Assembly (NCBI RefSeq): GCF_003437535.1
Contig: NZ_QSQT01000023.1
Span: forward strand, 1-24,059
Direction: 5' to 3'
Length of the DNA stretch: 24,059 nucleotides
Source: Phocaeicola plebeius
Lineage (GTDB): Bacteria > Bacteroidota > Bacteroidia > Bacteroidales > Bacteroidaceae
Within the stretch, counting starts at the first letter, position 1, and each line of letters begins with the position of its first letter. Below, in pieces: positions 1 through 7,481 of the stretch. Under the pieces are notes generated by a model that saw only the letters and a list, made by a program, of their open reading frames with translations, made no database searches and was not told the origin of the DNA. A program made the translations under genes and the position numbers.

Positions 1-10
1 AAAAGTTTTG

Positions 11-35
11 TGTCTAACTTTTGGGGTGCAGTACA
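11..35. mobile_element. Probable right terminal inverted repeat of an IS3-family (IS150-type) insertion sequence
   Basis: Read on the minus strand this 25-bp stretch begins TGTACTGCACCCC and ends with TTAGACA. That is the form of the terminal repeats of IS150-group IS3 elements, which begin TGTACTG followed by a C/A-rich run. The body of the element would lie left of the window. No transposase or second terminus is visible, so this could be a remnant. It sits 28 bp from the stop codon of the GH2 gene. Confidence 0.5.
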
Positions 36-40
36 TTTTG

Positions 41-60
41 AGACAGCCTCTTTCCTGTCT
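41..60 (+). terminator. Weak hairpin with T-rich tail at the GH2 3' end
   Basis: AGACAG (41-46) pairs with CTGTCT (55-60) over an 8-nt loop. The following + strand bases are T-rich (61-74), so it would best stop transcription coming from the left, from the insertion sequence. In the minus direction the tail is not T-rich, so it is a poor terminator for the GH2 gene. The stem is short. Confidence 0.3.
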
Positions 61-63
61 TTT

Positions 64-2931
64 CTATTTTATTTTAGGCTTTAATTCATCCGGTGAGTCT
101 TTCGTATATAGCATCGGTGAACCTGCTACCTTTGTAAATAATTCTTGAACCTGTTGAATTTCCACTTTTTGTTCAGGATGGAAATTTTCCGAATTCATGT
201 AATCAAGTATTGATTTCTTTAATTGCCGGGCTACTATTCGTTTTTCCGGTGCACTATCCAAATCCAATGTGGTCATAATCAGTTTGCCATTTAATACATT
301 GGCTTCGAACAACACCCCGATTTTACGACTGATAAACCACGTGTCAATGCTTTGGACAAGTGGCTGGAAGTCTTTCCCGAAATCGGTGAATTGCATGACT
401 GGTGCACGATTCAATAATTCCCACCATTGCAGGTTGCTATGATATTCGGTCGGAAACTTCCGGAAAAGAGGATGGTGAGGATTAAGCAGGATGCCGGTCG
501 TATGAGGTGGGCGCATCTTGAACCAGGAAGTGTTCCAGAATACCGGGGTAAAGTACTGTACGACTTCTTTTCCGTATGTCACTTTCTTTCCTGCTTTGAT
601 AAGTACCTTTCCTCCTTTTTCCAGTATTTCTCGTGCTTTGTTGTCTAGCGTGTCTGTCTGATATATTGTTTCTTCAGAGGTGAAATCGACGGTTTCAGGA
701 TACACCCAGAAATCCCAGTCATTAACGGCATCTGTTCCTTCCACTCGTACCTCTATGTTGAGTTTCATAGCCGATGGAATATCTTTCAACGGAAAATCAA
801 CCTGTCCGATATGGTTCAGGTTACCAATTGGAATATCCGTCTGACCGATGACACCGTGTGAATAGACTTTTCCGTATGCATCGGTTATACGGTAGCTTAC
901 TTTAGCTGCCTGAAGAGATTCTGCGTCGAAATGAGAAATTTCTATATCAGCATGAAACGTTTCGTTAGTGGTGTATACGAACTTTTCTGTGCGCATGAGT
1001 GGTACGGTCGGTGCACAGAACCGACGCCACTCATCGGCATTTATGTAACCTTTTTCTTCAAAGAACACATCTAGTATACCTACTAATGCCGTGCCTTGTC
1101 CGGAGTAGTCATTTAAAGCCAGCAACTGAAATCCTGCATAGTCTGGGGTACGCAAGGTACGTTCGATTTCATGTTTATAGCATAGTGCCTGTAATTTTCC
1201 GGAAGCCATCATAAAATCTTGCCCTTTGCCTTCCATGCCGTGCGTGTGCAGAAGGTGCTGGAAGATTTCGAAATTGCCTGCTTTGTTGACTCCGGTGTAT
1301 TTCTTGATTTCATTGAAGTTCGGAAATACGCACCATTGTCCGGTTTCGTGTGATACAAACGGTTGTTTAACCGTATCAAGATATTCCCGGAAATCAGTCA
1401 TCGTTTCCGGACGTTGGCTTTTCCAGTTCAATCCTCTGACTCCTGCTTTTACATGGTACTGACTTTTAGGTTGCCATGCCCATCCTCCACCTACAGAGGC
1501 ACCGGTATATACCCGGCGTGAGTCCTTGGCTTTCCAATAATCCACAAAGCGAGAAACCCATGGAACCCAGTTCCCGGAAGGCTCGTTTCCGCAAGCCAGC
1601 ATACAGAAAGAGGCGTAGTTCCCGTATCTTTGCGTCATGCGGATAGTTTCTTCCAACAGGTATTGGTCAATGTATTGTCCTTGTCCCAGACGGACGTCAT
1701 GGTTTGGCCAGCTTGGTCCTTCTGGTTGCAGATAAAATCCTACGCGGTCGGCCGCTTTAAAGGCAGCTTCCGGTGGGCAATAAGAGTGAAACCGCATGTG
1801 GTTGAGACCGTAGTTCCGGCAGATACGGAATACGCGCTCCCAGCTTTCTACATCCATTGGGGGGTAGCCGGTCAGTGGGAAGTCACAATTCTCTACAGTG
1901 CCTCGCAACATGGTCTTTCTTCCATTTACATAAAACCAGCGCCCTTGGATTGTGAATGTACGCATGCCAAATTCTATTTCGCGTGTGTCACTTTGATTCG
2001 CTTGTGTAAGCGTGGCTGTCAACTTATAGAGTGTCGGATGGAATTCGTCCCATAATTGTACATCTTTTCCCATGGGCAGCACCATCTCAAGGGTATCTTT
2101 TAAATCGTTTTTAGAGAAGGTTTGTGTGATTTCCGGTACACGATGAGGAATGTCACTATTAAAACTTTCAGCCTTCAAGGAAAGTTCTACAGGATGCTTA
2201 CTCCCCTGTATGACCATACGTACACGGGCCTGTTGTTTGTCGGGCTCCGGAAATACCTGAATGTCTTTAAAGGATATTTCAGGAAGAACATAGAGATACA
2301 TGCGGCCTACCACACCGTTCCAGTTTCCTTGCGTGTGGTCTGTGATGCTATGGGAGTTTTGGCCTACTTTGGCACAACTGTCGTGGTTGTCGATACGTAG
2401 AGTAAGTGTTGATGTTCCGGGACGAACGGCTGTAGTGATGTCATATTCATGAGGAGTACTCAGGCTGTTTTGTGAACCTATACGCTGGTTGTTTATCCAG
2501 ACTGTTGTTTCAATATGTGGACGTTCTAGAAACAGCATCACGCGTTTGCCTTTCCAGGATGAAGGTATGTGTATTTCTCGTTTATACCAGGCAGCTCCTA
2601 CATAACGTCGTTCAGGGGTAAGGAAAAAAGGAAACTTTATATTTCCTGTACGTCGGAACATTTCCAGTTTGGGATTATAATAGAAAGAACTGTCGTAAAG
2701 CGATCCTGTCCATTGAGTTTGCAATGAAGGACGCTCTCCTTTCAGTTTTTCCGGCATAGAACCGGGCAGGTTGATTTTGTCGTTAAGAGGACGGGCGTAC
2801 CATTTTTCGTCAATCCCTTTATTTTCTTTGTCAATTTGAAAATTCCACTCTCCTGTCAAATCAATGACATTCTGCGCATGAAGCAATTGGGTGATAAGCA
2901 GGAGATAAAAAACAAAAATGTGTTTTCTCAT
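64..2931 (-). CDS. Secreted glycoside hydrolase family 2 protein (beta-glycosidase, substrate unassigned)
   Basis: The 955-residue product begins with a signal peptide of about 20 residues ending HAQ. Next come a GH2 sugar-binding jelly-roll (about 25-220, with AAWYKREI and VWINNQRIG), an immunoglobulin-like domain (about 220-325) and a TIM barrel (about 330-650). The expected acid/base Glu is E450 in CGNEP, and E529 in SHETGQW is the likely nucleophile. About 300 further residues form C-terminal beta domains. The length is typical of large Bacteroidales GH2 enzymes. Beta-galactosidase, beta-glucuronidase or an arabinopyranosidase-like activity cannot be told apart from sequence alone. The neighbouring uronate genes make a uronic-acid-containing glycan plausible, but that is inference. 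It is the last gene of the minus-strand module, 96 bp after the MFS gene, and has its own possible -7 box. Confidence 0.9.
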   Translation of the reverse strand: MRKHIFVFYLLLITQLLHAQNVIDLTGEWNFQIDKENKGIDEKWYARPLNDKINLPGSMPEKLKGERPSLQTQWTGSLYDSSFYYNPKLEMFRRTGNIKFPFFLTPERRYVGAAWYKREIHIPSSWKGKRVMLFLERPHIETTVWINNQRIGSQNSLSTPHEYDITTAVRPGTSTLTLRIDNHDSCAKVGQNSHSITDHTQGNWNGVVGRMYLYVLPEISFKDIQVFPEPDKQQARVRMVIQGSKHPVELSLKAESFNSDIPHRVPEITQTFSKNDLKDTLEMVLPMGKDVQLWDEFHPTLYKLTATLTQANQSDTREIEFGMRTFTIQGRWFYVNGRKTMLRGTVENCDFPLTGYPPMDVESWERVFRICRNYGLNHMRFHSYCPPEAAFKAADRVGFYLQPEGPSWPNHDVRLGQGQYIDQYLLEETIRMTQRYGNYASFCMLACGNEPSGNWVPWVSRFVDYWKAKDSRRVYTGASVGGGWAWQPKSQYHVKAGVRGLNWKSQRPETMTDFREYLDTVKQPFVSHETGQWCVFPNFNEIKKYTGVNKAGNFEIFQHLLHTHGMEGKGQDFMMASGKLQALCYKHEIERTLRTPDYAGFQLLALNDYSGQGTALVGILDVFFEEKGYINADEWRRFCAPTVPLMRTEKFVYTTNETFHADIEISHFDAESLQAAKVSYRITDAYGKVYSHGVIGQTDIPIGNLNHIGQVDFPLKDIPSAMKLNIEVRVEGTDAVNDWDFWVYPETVDFTSEETIYQTDTLDNKAREILEKGGKVLIKAGKKVTYGKEVVQYFTPVFWNTSWFKMRPPHTTGILLNPHHPLFRKFPTEYHSNLQWWELLNRAPVMQFTDFGKDFQPLVQSIDTWFISRKIGVLFEANVLNGKLIMTTLDLDSAPEKRIVARQLKKSILDYMNSENFHPEQKVEIQQVQELFTKVAGSPMLYTKDSPDELKPKIK

Positions 2932-2951
2932 AAATACCAGTAACTATAAAA

Positions 2952-3001
2952 AATTATCGAGGCAAATGTAAGATTTGATACCCACATATCCCTCGATAAT
3001 T
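2952..3001 (-). terminator. Probable terminator after the MFS gene, with a promoter box in its loop
   Basis: Perfect 11-bp inverted repeat: AATTATCGAGG at 2952-2962 and its complement at 2991-3001, with a 28-nt spacer. In the minus direction the second arm ends in a T-run, as expected for an intrinsic terminator 26 bp past the MFS stop codon. The long loop is unusual, and it contains the -7 box of the GH2 gene. Confidence 0.5.
2963..2970 (-). promoter_or_regulatory. Possible Bacteroides -7 box for the GH2 gene
   Basis: On the minus strand this reads TACATTTG, a full match to the Bacteroides sigma-ABfr -7 consensus TAnnTTTG, 31 bp before the GH2 start. No clear -33 TTTG lies 19-21 bp upstream. 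The box lies inside the loop of the inverted repeat at 2952-3001. Confidence 0.4.
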
Positions 3002-3027
3002 CTTCAAATAGCTGGAATTTTGTGTAT

Positions 3028-4485
3028 TTATACTTTAATCAGTTTGTATTTAGGCACAAGCGCTTTCATTACACACCATGCTATGAGGTAGGCTACGGCA
3101 CAGATACAGAAAATGATGAAGTAACCGGCTTCTTTTCCTTCGAAACCAAAGAACACCATTTGGCTTTCTGCTGCATAGTCGAACAGGATTCCTGAGCACA
3201 TGTTGATAAGGAATGCTCCTACACCACCTGCCATACCTCCAATACCGATAATGGTGGCTACTGCACTCTTAGGGAACATATCACTTCCTACAGAATAGAT
3301 ATTAGCTGACCATGATTGGTGGGCAGCTCCTGCGATACCGATGATGATAATCGGGAACCAATAAGAAATGTTACCCAATGGCTGTGCAAAGAGTGTGAAT
3401 AACGGGAATACGGCAAAAATCAACATAGCCTGCATGCGGGCTGCGTATGGATTCTTTCCTGTTTTGTTGATAATGATAGTAGGTAATTTGCCTCCGTAAA
3501 TGGAAAGCATGGTAATGGCATACAATACGAATATCAGCAACTGGGCTGTCGCGCTGTCTGAAGAGAATCCATATACGTCGGAGATATAGGCGGGGGTCCA
3601 GAAAAGGAAGAACCACCATACTCCGTCTGTCAGGAATTTTCCAAAGATAATGGCCCAGGTCTGACGGAACTTGAAGCATTGCCAGAGGGAGATTTTAGGC
3701 TCGTCTTCCGTGTGAACGTCTGCTTCTTCTTTTTCTTTATCCTGTTGGATGTAGGCAAGCTCAGCTGCATTGACTTGCGGATTTTCCTGGGGCTTTTTAT
3801 ACATGAACATCCAAAGTCCCATCCAGATAAATCCCAGCGCGCCAATTACGATGAAAGCCATTTCCCATCCGTTACCCACACCGATACTTTTGAAATAGCT
3901 GGCAAGTGGAGGAATACTCACTGGGGCTATGAGGGCACCGATGGTAGATCCGGCATTAAAGATAGATGTCGCAAAGGCACGGTCTTTTTTAGGGAAATAT
4001 TCAGCGGTGACTTTAATAGCTGCAGGGAAGTTACCCGATTCACCTACGGCCAGCACAATACGTGCCGCAATGAAGTAGTACACGCTGGTAATGGCAATGG
4101 TAGAAGTAAGGGCTCCTGAGGCTGCAATCATTTCATTGACATCCTTAAGTCCGAGACTCATTTCGGTAGCCCATCCGCAAAGTGCGTGTAAGCAGGCACC
4201 TAGCGACCAGATGGCAATAGCCCAGAGATACCCTTTCTTGCTTCCCAGCCAGTCCACAAAGCGTCCGGCAAAAAGGTTGGCAATCGCATAAATAATTGAG
4301 AAAATGGCAGTAATAGTTCCGTAGTGCGTATCTGTCCAGTGGAATTCTGGTGCGATAAAATCTTTCCACGTCAGTGACAGTACTTGGCGGTCCAGGTAAT
4401 TGACCGCTGTAGCGAAAAAGAGCATGGAGCAAATAATCCATCGGTAATTGCTCATTGTTTCGCTTGATGTTTTGGTTGTACTCAT
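3028..4485 (-). CDS. MFS transporter, ExuT-like (hexuronate / anion:cation symporter family)
   Basis: Inner-membrane major facilitator of about 485 residues. Motifs fit the anion:cation symporter family that includes ExuT and GudP: NYLDRQVL in helix 1, FAGRFVDWLGSKKGYLWA in the helix 2-3 loop, and RIVLAVGESGNFPAAIK with AEYFPKKDRAFATSIFN at helices 4-5. There is an insertion of about 25 residues between helices 3 and 4. A hydrophilic, Glu-rich central loop (EKEEADVHTEDE) separates the two six-helix halves. ExuT proteins import galacturonate and glucuronate, and the neighbouring KduI supports a uronate substrate. The ATG at 4485 is chosen because an upstream in-frame GTG at 4515 overlaps a -7 box; the ATG at 4455 is also possible. 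Confidence 0.85.
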   Translation of the reverse strand: MSTTKTSSETMSNYRWIICSMLFFATAVNYLDRQVLSLTWKDFIAPEFHWTDTHYGTITAIFSIIYAIANLFAGRFVDWLGSKKGYLWAIAIWSLGACLHALCGWATEMSLGLKDVNEMIAASGALTSTIAITSVYYFIAARIVLAVGESGNFPAAIKVTAEYFPKKDRAFATSIFNAGSTIGALIAPVSIPPLASYFKSIGVGNGWEMAFIVIGALGFIWMGLWMFMYKKPQENPQVNAAELAYIQQDKEKEEADVHTEDEPKISLWQCFKFRQTWAIIFGKFLTDGVWWFFLFWTPAYISDVYGFSSDSATAQLLIFVLYAITMLSIYGGKLPTIIINKTGKNPYAARMQAMLIFAVFPLFTLFAQPLGNISYWFPIIIIGIAGAAHQSWSANIYSVGSDMFPKSAVATIIGIGGMAGGVGAFLINMCSGILFDYAAESQMVFFGFEGKEAGYFIIFCICAVAYLIAWCVMKALVPKYKLIKV

Positions 4486-4514
4486 ATATGATATTAGATT
4501 AGTTTGTTTTGGCA

Positions 4515-4522
4515 CAAAGATA
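4515..4522 (-). promoter_or_regulatory. Possible -7 box for the MFS-GH2 pair
   Basis: The minus strand reads TATCTTTG, matching TAnnTTTG, 29 bp before the ATG at 4485. No convincing -33 element is seen. Together with the hairpins just upstream, it suggests that the transporter and GH2 genes can be transcribed separately from kduI. Confidence 0.4.
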
Positions 4523-4562
4523 ATTTTCTTACAAGCGAAAAGCCTGTAAATATTGGCAAAAA

Positions 4563-4583
4563 ACCTGCATTAATTGGTCAGGT
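4563..4583 (-). terminator. Weak terminator-like hairpin between kduI and the MFS gene
   Basis: On the minus strand ACCTG (from 4583) pairs with CAGGT (ending 4563) over 11 nt and runs directly into a T-run at 4558-4563. The stem has only 5 bp, so it would be weak alone. It is the third hairpin in this 220-bp gap. Confidence 0.3.
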
Positions 4584-4608
4584 GTGTTTTTACAACCACA
4601 ATGAAATG

Positions 4609-4671
4609 ACAAATTCCACATACTTGGCAGATTCTTAATTTAAGAGTTCTGTGTAAGTCTGTGGAATTTGT
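4609..4671 (-). repeat. 63-nt near-continuous hairpin in the kduI-MFS spacer
   Basis: Perfect 12-bp outer arms ACAAATTCCACA (4609-4620) and TGTGGAATTTGT (4660-4671). Inside them, ACTT/AAGT (4622-4625/4655-4658), CAG/CTG (4628-4630/4649-4651) and TCTTA/TAAGA (4633-4637/4641-4645) also pair in register. The whole segment can therefore fold into one long imperfect hairpin with a tiny loop. No T-run follows on the minus strand, so it is not a simple terminator. It could be an RNA processing or stability element, or a small palindromic repeat. Confidence 0.7.
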
Positions 4672-4679
4672 GTATTAGG

Positions 4680-4700
4680 ATACCTCTAGGTAGGAGGTAT
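4680..4700 (-). repeat. Short hairpin just after the kduI stop codon
   Basis: ATACCTC (4680-4686) pairs with GAGGTAT (4694-4700) over a 7-nt loop, 5 bp past the kduI stop codon. No T-run follows. It may protect the 3' end of the upstream message together with the long hairpin next to it. Confidence 0.45.
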
Positions 4701-4705
4701 GTATG

Positions 4706-5626
4706 TTATTTCATTTCAGTGTATTTAATCTTGTCCATATCTCCGTAGTCCAGGTTTTCACCTGCCATACCCCAGATGAACATGTAGTTGCTAGTTCCAG
4801 CTGCAGCGTGGATAGACCATTCCGGTGACATGATAGCCTGTTCGTTGGCAAGCCATACCAAGCGTTCTTCCTGCGGTTCTCCCATCAGGTGGCAAATCAT
4901 GTTGCCTTCAGGAACGTTGAAATAGAAATAAGCTTCGATACGACGGCTGTGAGTGTGAGCAGGCATGGTGTTCCACACGCTTCCCGGTTTCAGCTCTGTC
5001 AGACCCATCTGCAACTGGCAAGGACCTTCCTGCAGTACGTTCTTTACAATCAGCTGGTTGATGACACGGTCGTTACTTTCTTCCATCTTTCCGGCAGCCA
5101 TTGAGTTAGCTTTCAAAGAGCCCTTGCGTCCATCGATGGTAATCCACTGAGTCTTGTATTCCTTGTGTGCAATGGCAGAGTTGATGTAGAACTTAGCCGG
5201 TTTGCTGGCATCCTTGCTCTTGAAAGTTACTTTCTGGTTGCCACGTCCTACGTAGAGGGCTTCTTTGAATTTCAACTCATATTCCTTGCCATCTACAGTT
5301 ACGATACCGTCGCCACCGATGTTGATAACACCCAGCTCACGGTTGAACAAGAAATAAGGAGCTTTCAGCGGATCGATAGTATCCAGTGACAGCTCTTTGT
5401 TTACTGGCATGGCACCACCGAAGATGAAACGGTCGTACATAGAGTAAGTTACGTTGATTTCATCGGCTACCAGTACTTTCTCCATCATGAAGCTGCTGCG
5501 CAGTCTCTGTGTGTCGTATGTTTTTACGTCTTGTGGATTGCAGGCAGTCTGCATCCGGTAGTTAACTTGAGCATTAGCAGAAAGAGCTGCTACGCCCAGC
5601 ATCATAGCCATAGCTAATTTTTTCAT
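4706..5626 (-). CDS. kduI: 5-keto-4-deoxyuronate isomerase KduI with an N-terminal signal peptide
   Basis: KduI converts 5-keto-4-deoxyuronate (DK-I), formed from unsaturated uronates after polysaccharide lyase action, to the diketo acid DK-II. From about residue 23 the 306-residue protein aligns by eye with E. coli KduI along its length: [21 protein letters not shown] and [10 protein letters not shown]. The metal ligands expected from E. coli KduI are retained: H224, H226, E231 (in MPAHTH and IEAYFYF) and H273 (in SIHAAAG). Residues 1-20 are an extra classical signal peptide: MKK, a hydrophobic stretch, then SANA before Q21. The mature protein would start almost exactly at the normal family N-terminus. 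The enzyme is therefore predicted to act in the periplasm, which is unusual. It starts 24 bp after the permease gene. Confidence 0.92.
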   Translation of the reverse strand: MKKLAMAMMLGVAALSANAQVNYRMQTACNPQDVKTYDTQRLRSSFMMEKVLVADEINVTYSMYDRFIFGGAMPVNKELSLDTIDPLKAPYFLFNRELGVINIGGDGIVTVDGKEYELKFKEALYVGRGNQKVTFKSKDASKPAKFYINSAIAHKEYKTQWITIDGRKGSLKANSMAAGKMEESNDRVINQLIVKNVLQEGPCQLQMGLTELKPGSVWNTMPAHTHSRRIEAYFYFNVPEGNMICHLMGEPQEERLVWLANEQAIMSPEWSIHAAAGTSNYMFIWGMAGENLDYGDMDKIKYTEMK

Positions 5627-5650
5627 AAGCGTTTGTTTATTTATTGGTTT

Positions 5651-7042
5651 TTATTCTTCAATGTGTTTTGCTTCTTTGATAATGCGGCGACGGTTGTAGA
5701 TAGCCATTGCCAGTGCCACGATAACCAGTATGCTTGAACCTACAATCTTGAAGTTGTATACTGCGTGGAATATCAGCCAAGAGAAGATGCTGGAAGCAAA
5801 GTCAAGTGCACCTCCCTGGAATCCTTGCGGAATCTGTACAGCCGGGTCGTTTGTTCTGACAAATACATCCTGAGCAGCTTGTGTAAAGAATGGAGCCAGG
5901 TCAGTTACAAAATACAGGCCTACAATCAGCGATACAAGACCAATCAGGAATGTTTTCAGCACATTACCTTTTGTGATAGGTAATACGGCTGGGAACAAGT
6001 AGAACATACCAGCCAGTGAAGCCAATGGCAAGAACTGGTTGTTGGGTAATACTACTGACAGGAACAGAGCTACGGGAATAAGCAGCAAAGAAACTACCAG
6101 TGTAGTCGGGTGACCGATTACCAGTGCCGGACTCATACCAATGTTGAGGCTTGCACTGTTTTTAAACTTGCGGGCAATCAGTTCGCGAGTTGCATCAGAA
6201 ATCGGACGCAAACCTTCGATAAATAAAGAAGTGATACGCGGGATAAGTTCCATTACAGCTCCCATCTTGATACCCAGTCCCAGGATAGCCGGAATTCCGT
6301 CAACCAGCTCCTGGCTGTTTTTGCAGGCCAGAGCACCGATACCACAACCTACTACTACTCCGAGGAATAGCGGTTCACCCATGATACCGAATTTTCTTTT
6401 CATACCCTCTGCATCGATGTTCAGCTTGTCAAATCCCGGAATCATATCCAATGCTTTGTTGATGACAAGGGCAAAGGGTACAAATCCTTGGCAGAAAGGC
6501 TGCGGAATAGAGATACCGTCCATTTTTTCGTAATATGACTGGAACTGCTTGCAAGTCAAATCAGCCATAATCAGGGTAATGATGTAGCAGATAATTGCTG
6601 AGAAGAATCCCCACCAGATATTTTCAGTGGCGAAATAAACTACTGCGCCAATGAAGGCAAAATGCCAGTAGTTCCACAAGTCGATATTGACAGTTTTAGT
6701 TGTTTTCGTTAATAGCATGATGATGTTCACTCCCAAACATACAGGAATGATGAATGCACCTACAGAAGTGTTGTAGGCTACAGAGGCTGCAGCAGGCCAC
6801 CCCATGTCAAAGATACCCAGTTCCAGTCCGTAGATTTCCGTTACCTTTTTCAACGGTTCTCCCAAACTGCTGGTCAAAAGAGCTGTTACAACAGAAAGTC
6901 CGACGAATCCGACTCCGACCAGCAAACCGCTTTTCAGCGCCTTGCCGAAATTAATTCCAATACATACTCCCAGAATGGTAAACAGAATAGGCATCATCAC
7001 GGCTGCCCCGAGCCCGATGATATAGCTAAATACTTGTTCCAT
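5651..7042 (-). CDS. PTS galactitol-type IIC permease (GatC family), without visible IIA/IIB partners
   Basis: Polytopic inner-membrane protein of 463 residues, close in length to E. coli GatC (about 450), with roughly ten or more hydrophobic segments across the sequence. Family-like features are the start VFSYIIGLGAAVMMP, the GLELGIFDMGWPAAASVAYNT stretch near residue 75, the GEPLFLG and GLRPISDATREL segments, and the tail YNRRRIIKEAK. GatC normally acts with GatA and GatB to import and phosphorylate galactitol. No IIA, IIB, HPr or EI gene is present in the window. Being first in a unit with kduI, it may work as a plain carrier for a uronate-derived acid or sugar. That role is inference. A good promoter lies upstream. 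Confidence 0.82.
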   Translation of the reverse strand: MEQVFSYIIGLGAAVMMPILFTILGVCIGINFGKALKSGLLVGVGFVGLSVVTALLTSSLGEPLKKVTEIYGLELGIFDMGWPAAASVAYNTSVGAFIIPVCLGVNIIMLLTKTTKTVNIDLWNYWHFAFIGAVVYFATENIWWGFFSAIICYIITLIMADLTCKQFQSYYEKMDGISIPQPFCQGFVPFALVINKALDMIPGFDKLNIDAEGMKRKFGIMGEPLFLGVVVGCGIGALACKNSQELVDGIPAILGLGIKMGAVMELIPRITSLFIEGLRPISDATRELIARKFKNSASLNIGMSPALVIGHPTTLVVSLLLIPVALFLSVVLPNNQFLPLASLAGMFYLFPAVLPITKGNVLKTFLIGLVSLIVGLYFVTDLAPFFTQAAQDVFVRTNDPAVQIPQGFQGGALDFASSIFSWLIFHAVYNFKIVGSSILVIVALAMAIYNRRRIIKEAKHIEE

Positions 7043-7100
7043 GTCTTTTCTTTTGTCCTTTAAAAATGTGGATTTAGGTTAAAAATAAATGATTTCGACC

Positions 7101-7132
7101 CAAAAGTACAGCCTTTTATTCTAATTTCCAAT
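7101..7132 (-). promoter_or_regulatory. Promoter of the permease-kduI unit
   Basis: On the minus strand ATTG (7129-7132) and TACTTTTG (7101-7108) are separated by 20 bp. This is a good fit to the Bacteroides housekeeping promoter (TTTG, 19-21 bp, TAnnTTTG). The predicted transcript starts near 7094, leaving a leader of about 50 nt before the permease ATG. Confidence 0.55.
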
Positions 7133-7340
7133 TGCAAATCCGTTATTTTCGAAACTTTGCTGATTTAATAACATTTTTTTCGTTTACGCACACGGGCGGA
7201 CTTTCTCTAAGAAACCTTGTTTGATTTGTTTCAATTTGAAGAGGGAGGAATTTCTGTAAGGAATAAAAAAGAAAGTTGAAATGTGAAAAAATAAAAGAAA
7301 AATGCCAAAGGAGATTTTTTCTGAGGTCAGGATAATTTTT

Positions 7341-7429
7341 ATGTTTCTCTGCCTTGAAACATACGTTTCCCGAAGCGGAGCCTTACGTTTCCGATAAGGA
7401 AAACATAGGGATTCGCTTCGAGAAACGTA
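7341..7429. repeat. Nested palindrome cluster built on GAAAC(A/G)TA
   Basis: A 21-bp inverted repeat with 18 matches (7362-7382 and 7409-7429) encloses a smaller one, CCTTA/TAAGG (7381-7385/7395-7399). A third, ATGTTTC/GAAACAT (7341-7347/7356-7362), abuts its left arm. The unit GAAACGTA or its complement occurs three times (7362, 7384 and 7422), with GAAACATA at 7356. No T-run follows on either strand, so it is not an ordinary terminator. A dispersed palindromic repeat or structured RNA is possible. Confidence 0.6.
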
Positions 7430-7481
7430 GAAAATAACAAAAAGTTTACTTGTAAATGGAGTAACGTGTGTCGTTTTTTCT

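Larger units (their letters stand above)
7043..7481. other. Gene-free region of 439 bp
   Basis: It holds the permease promoter (7101-7132) and a palindrome cluster (7341-7429). The part between 7140 and 7340 is AT-rich, and I see no convincing gene or RNA in it. A 117-codon frame on the minus strand (7184-7537) overlaps the end of the next gene, has no recognisable protein features and runs through the palindromes; it is treated as chance. Confidence 0.6.

Noticed and set aside
3679..4119. A 146-codon open frame on the plus strand
   Set aside because: It lies entirely antisense to the MFS transporter gene and has no recognisable domain. Similar antisense frames inside GH2, speA, dxs and trkA were rejected for the same reason.
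4486..4515. GTG at 4515 as the transporter start
   Set aside because: It overlaps the -7 box at 4515-4522 and adds a polar stretch not expected in ExuT-type proteins.
7341..7429. Repeated GAAACGTA units considered as a CRISPR array
   Set aside because: The units are only 8 bp, irregularly spaced and in both orientations, with no spacers of constant length and no cas genes.
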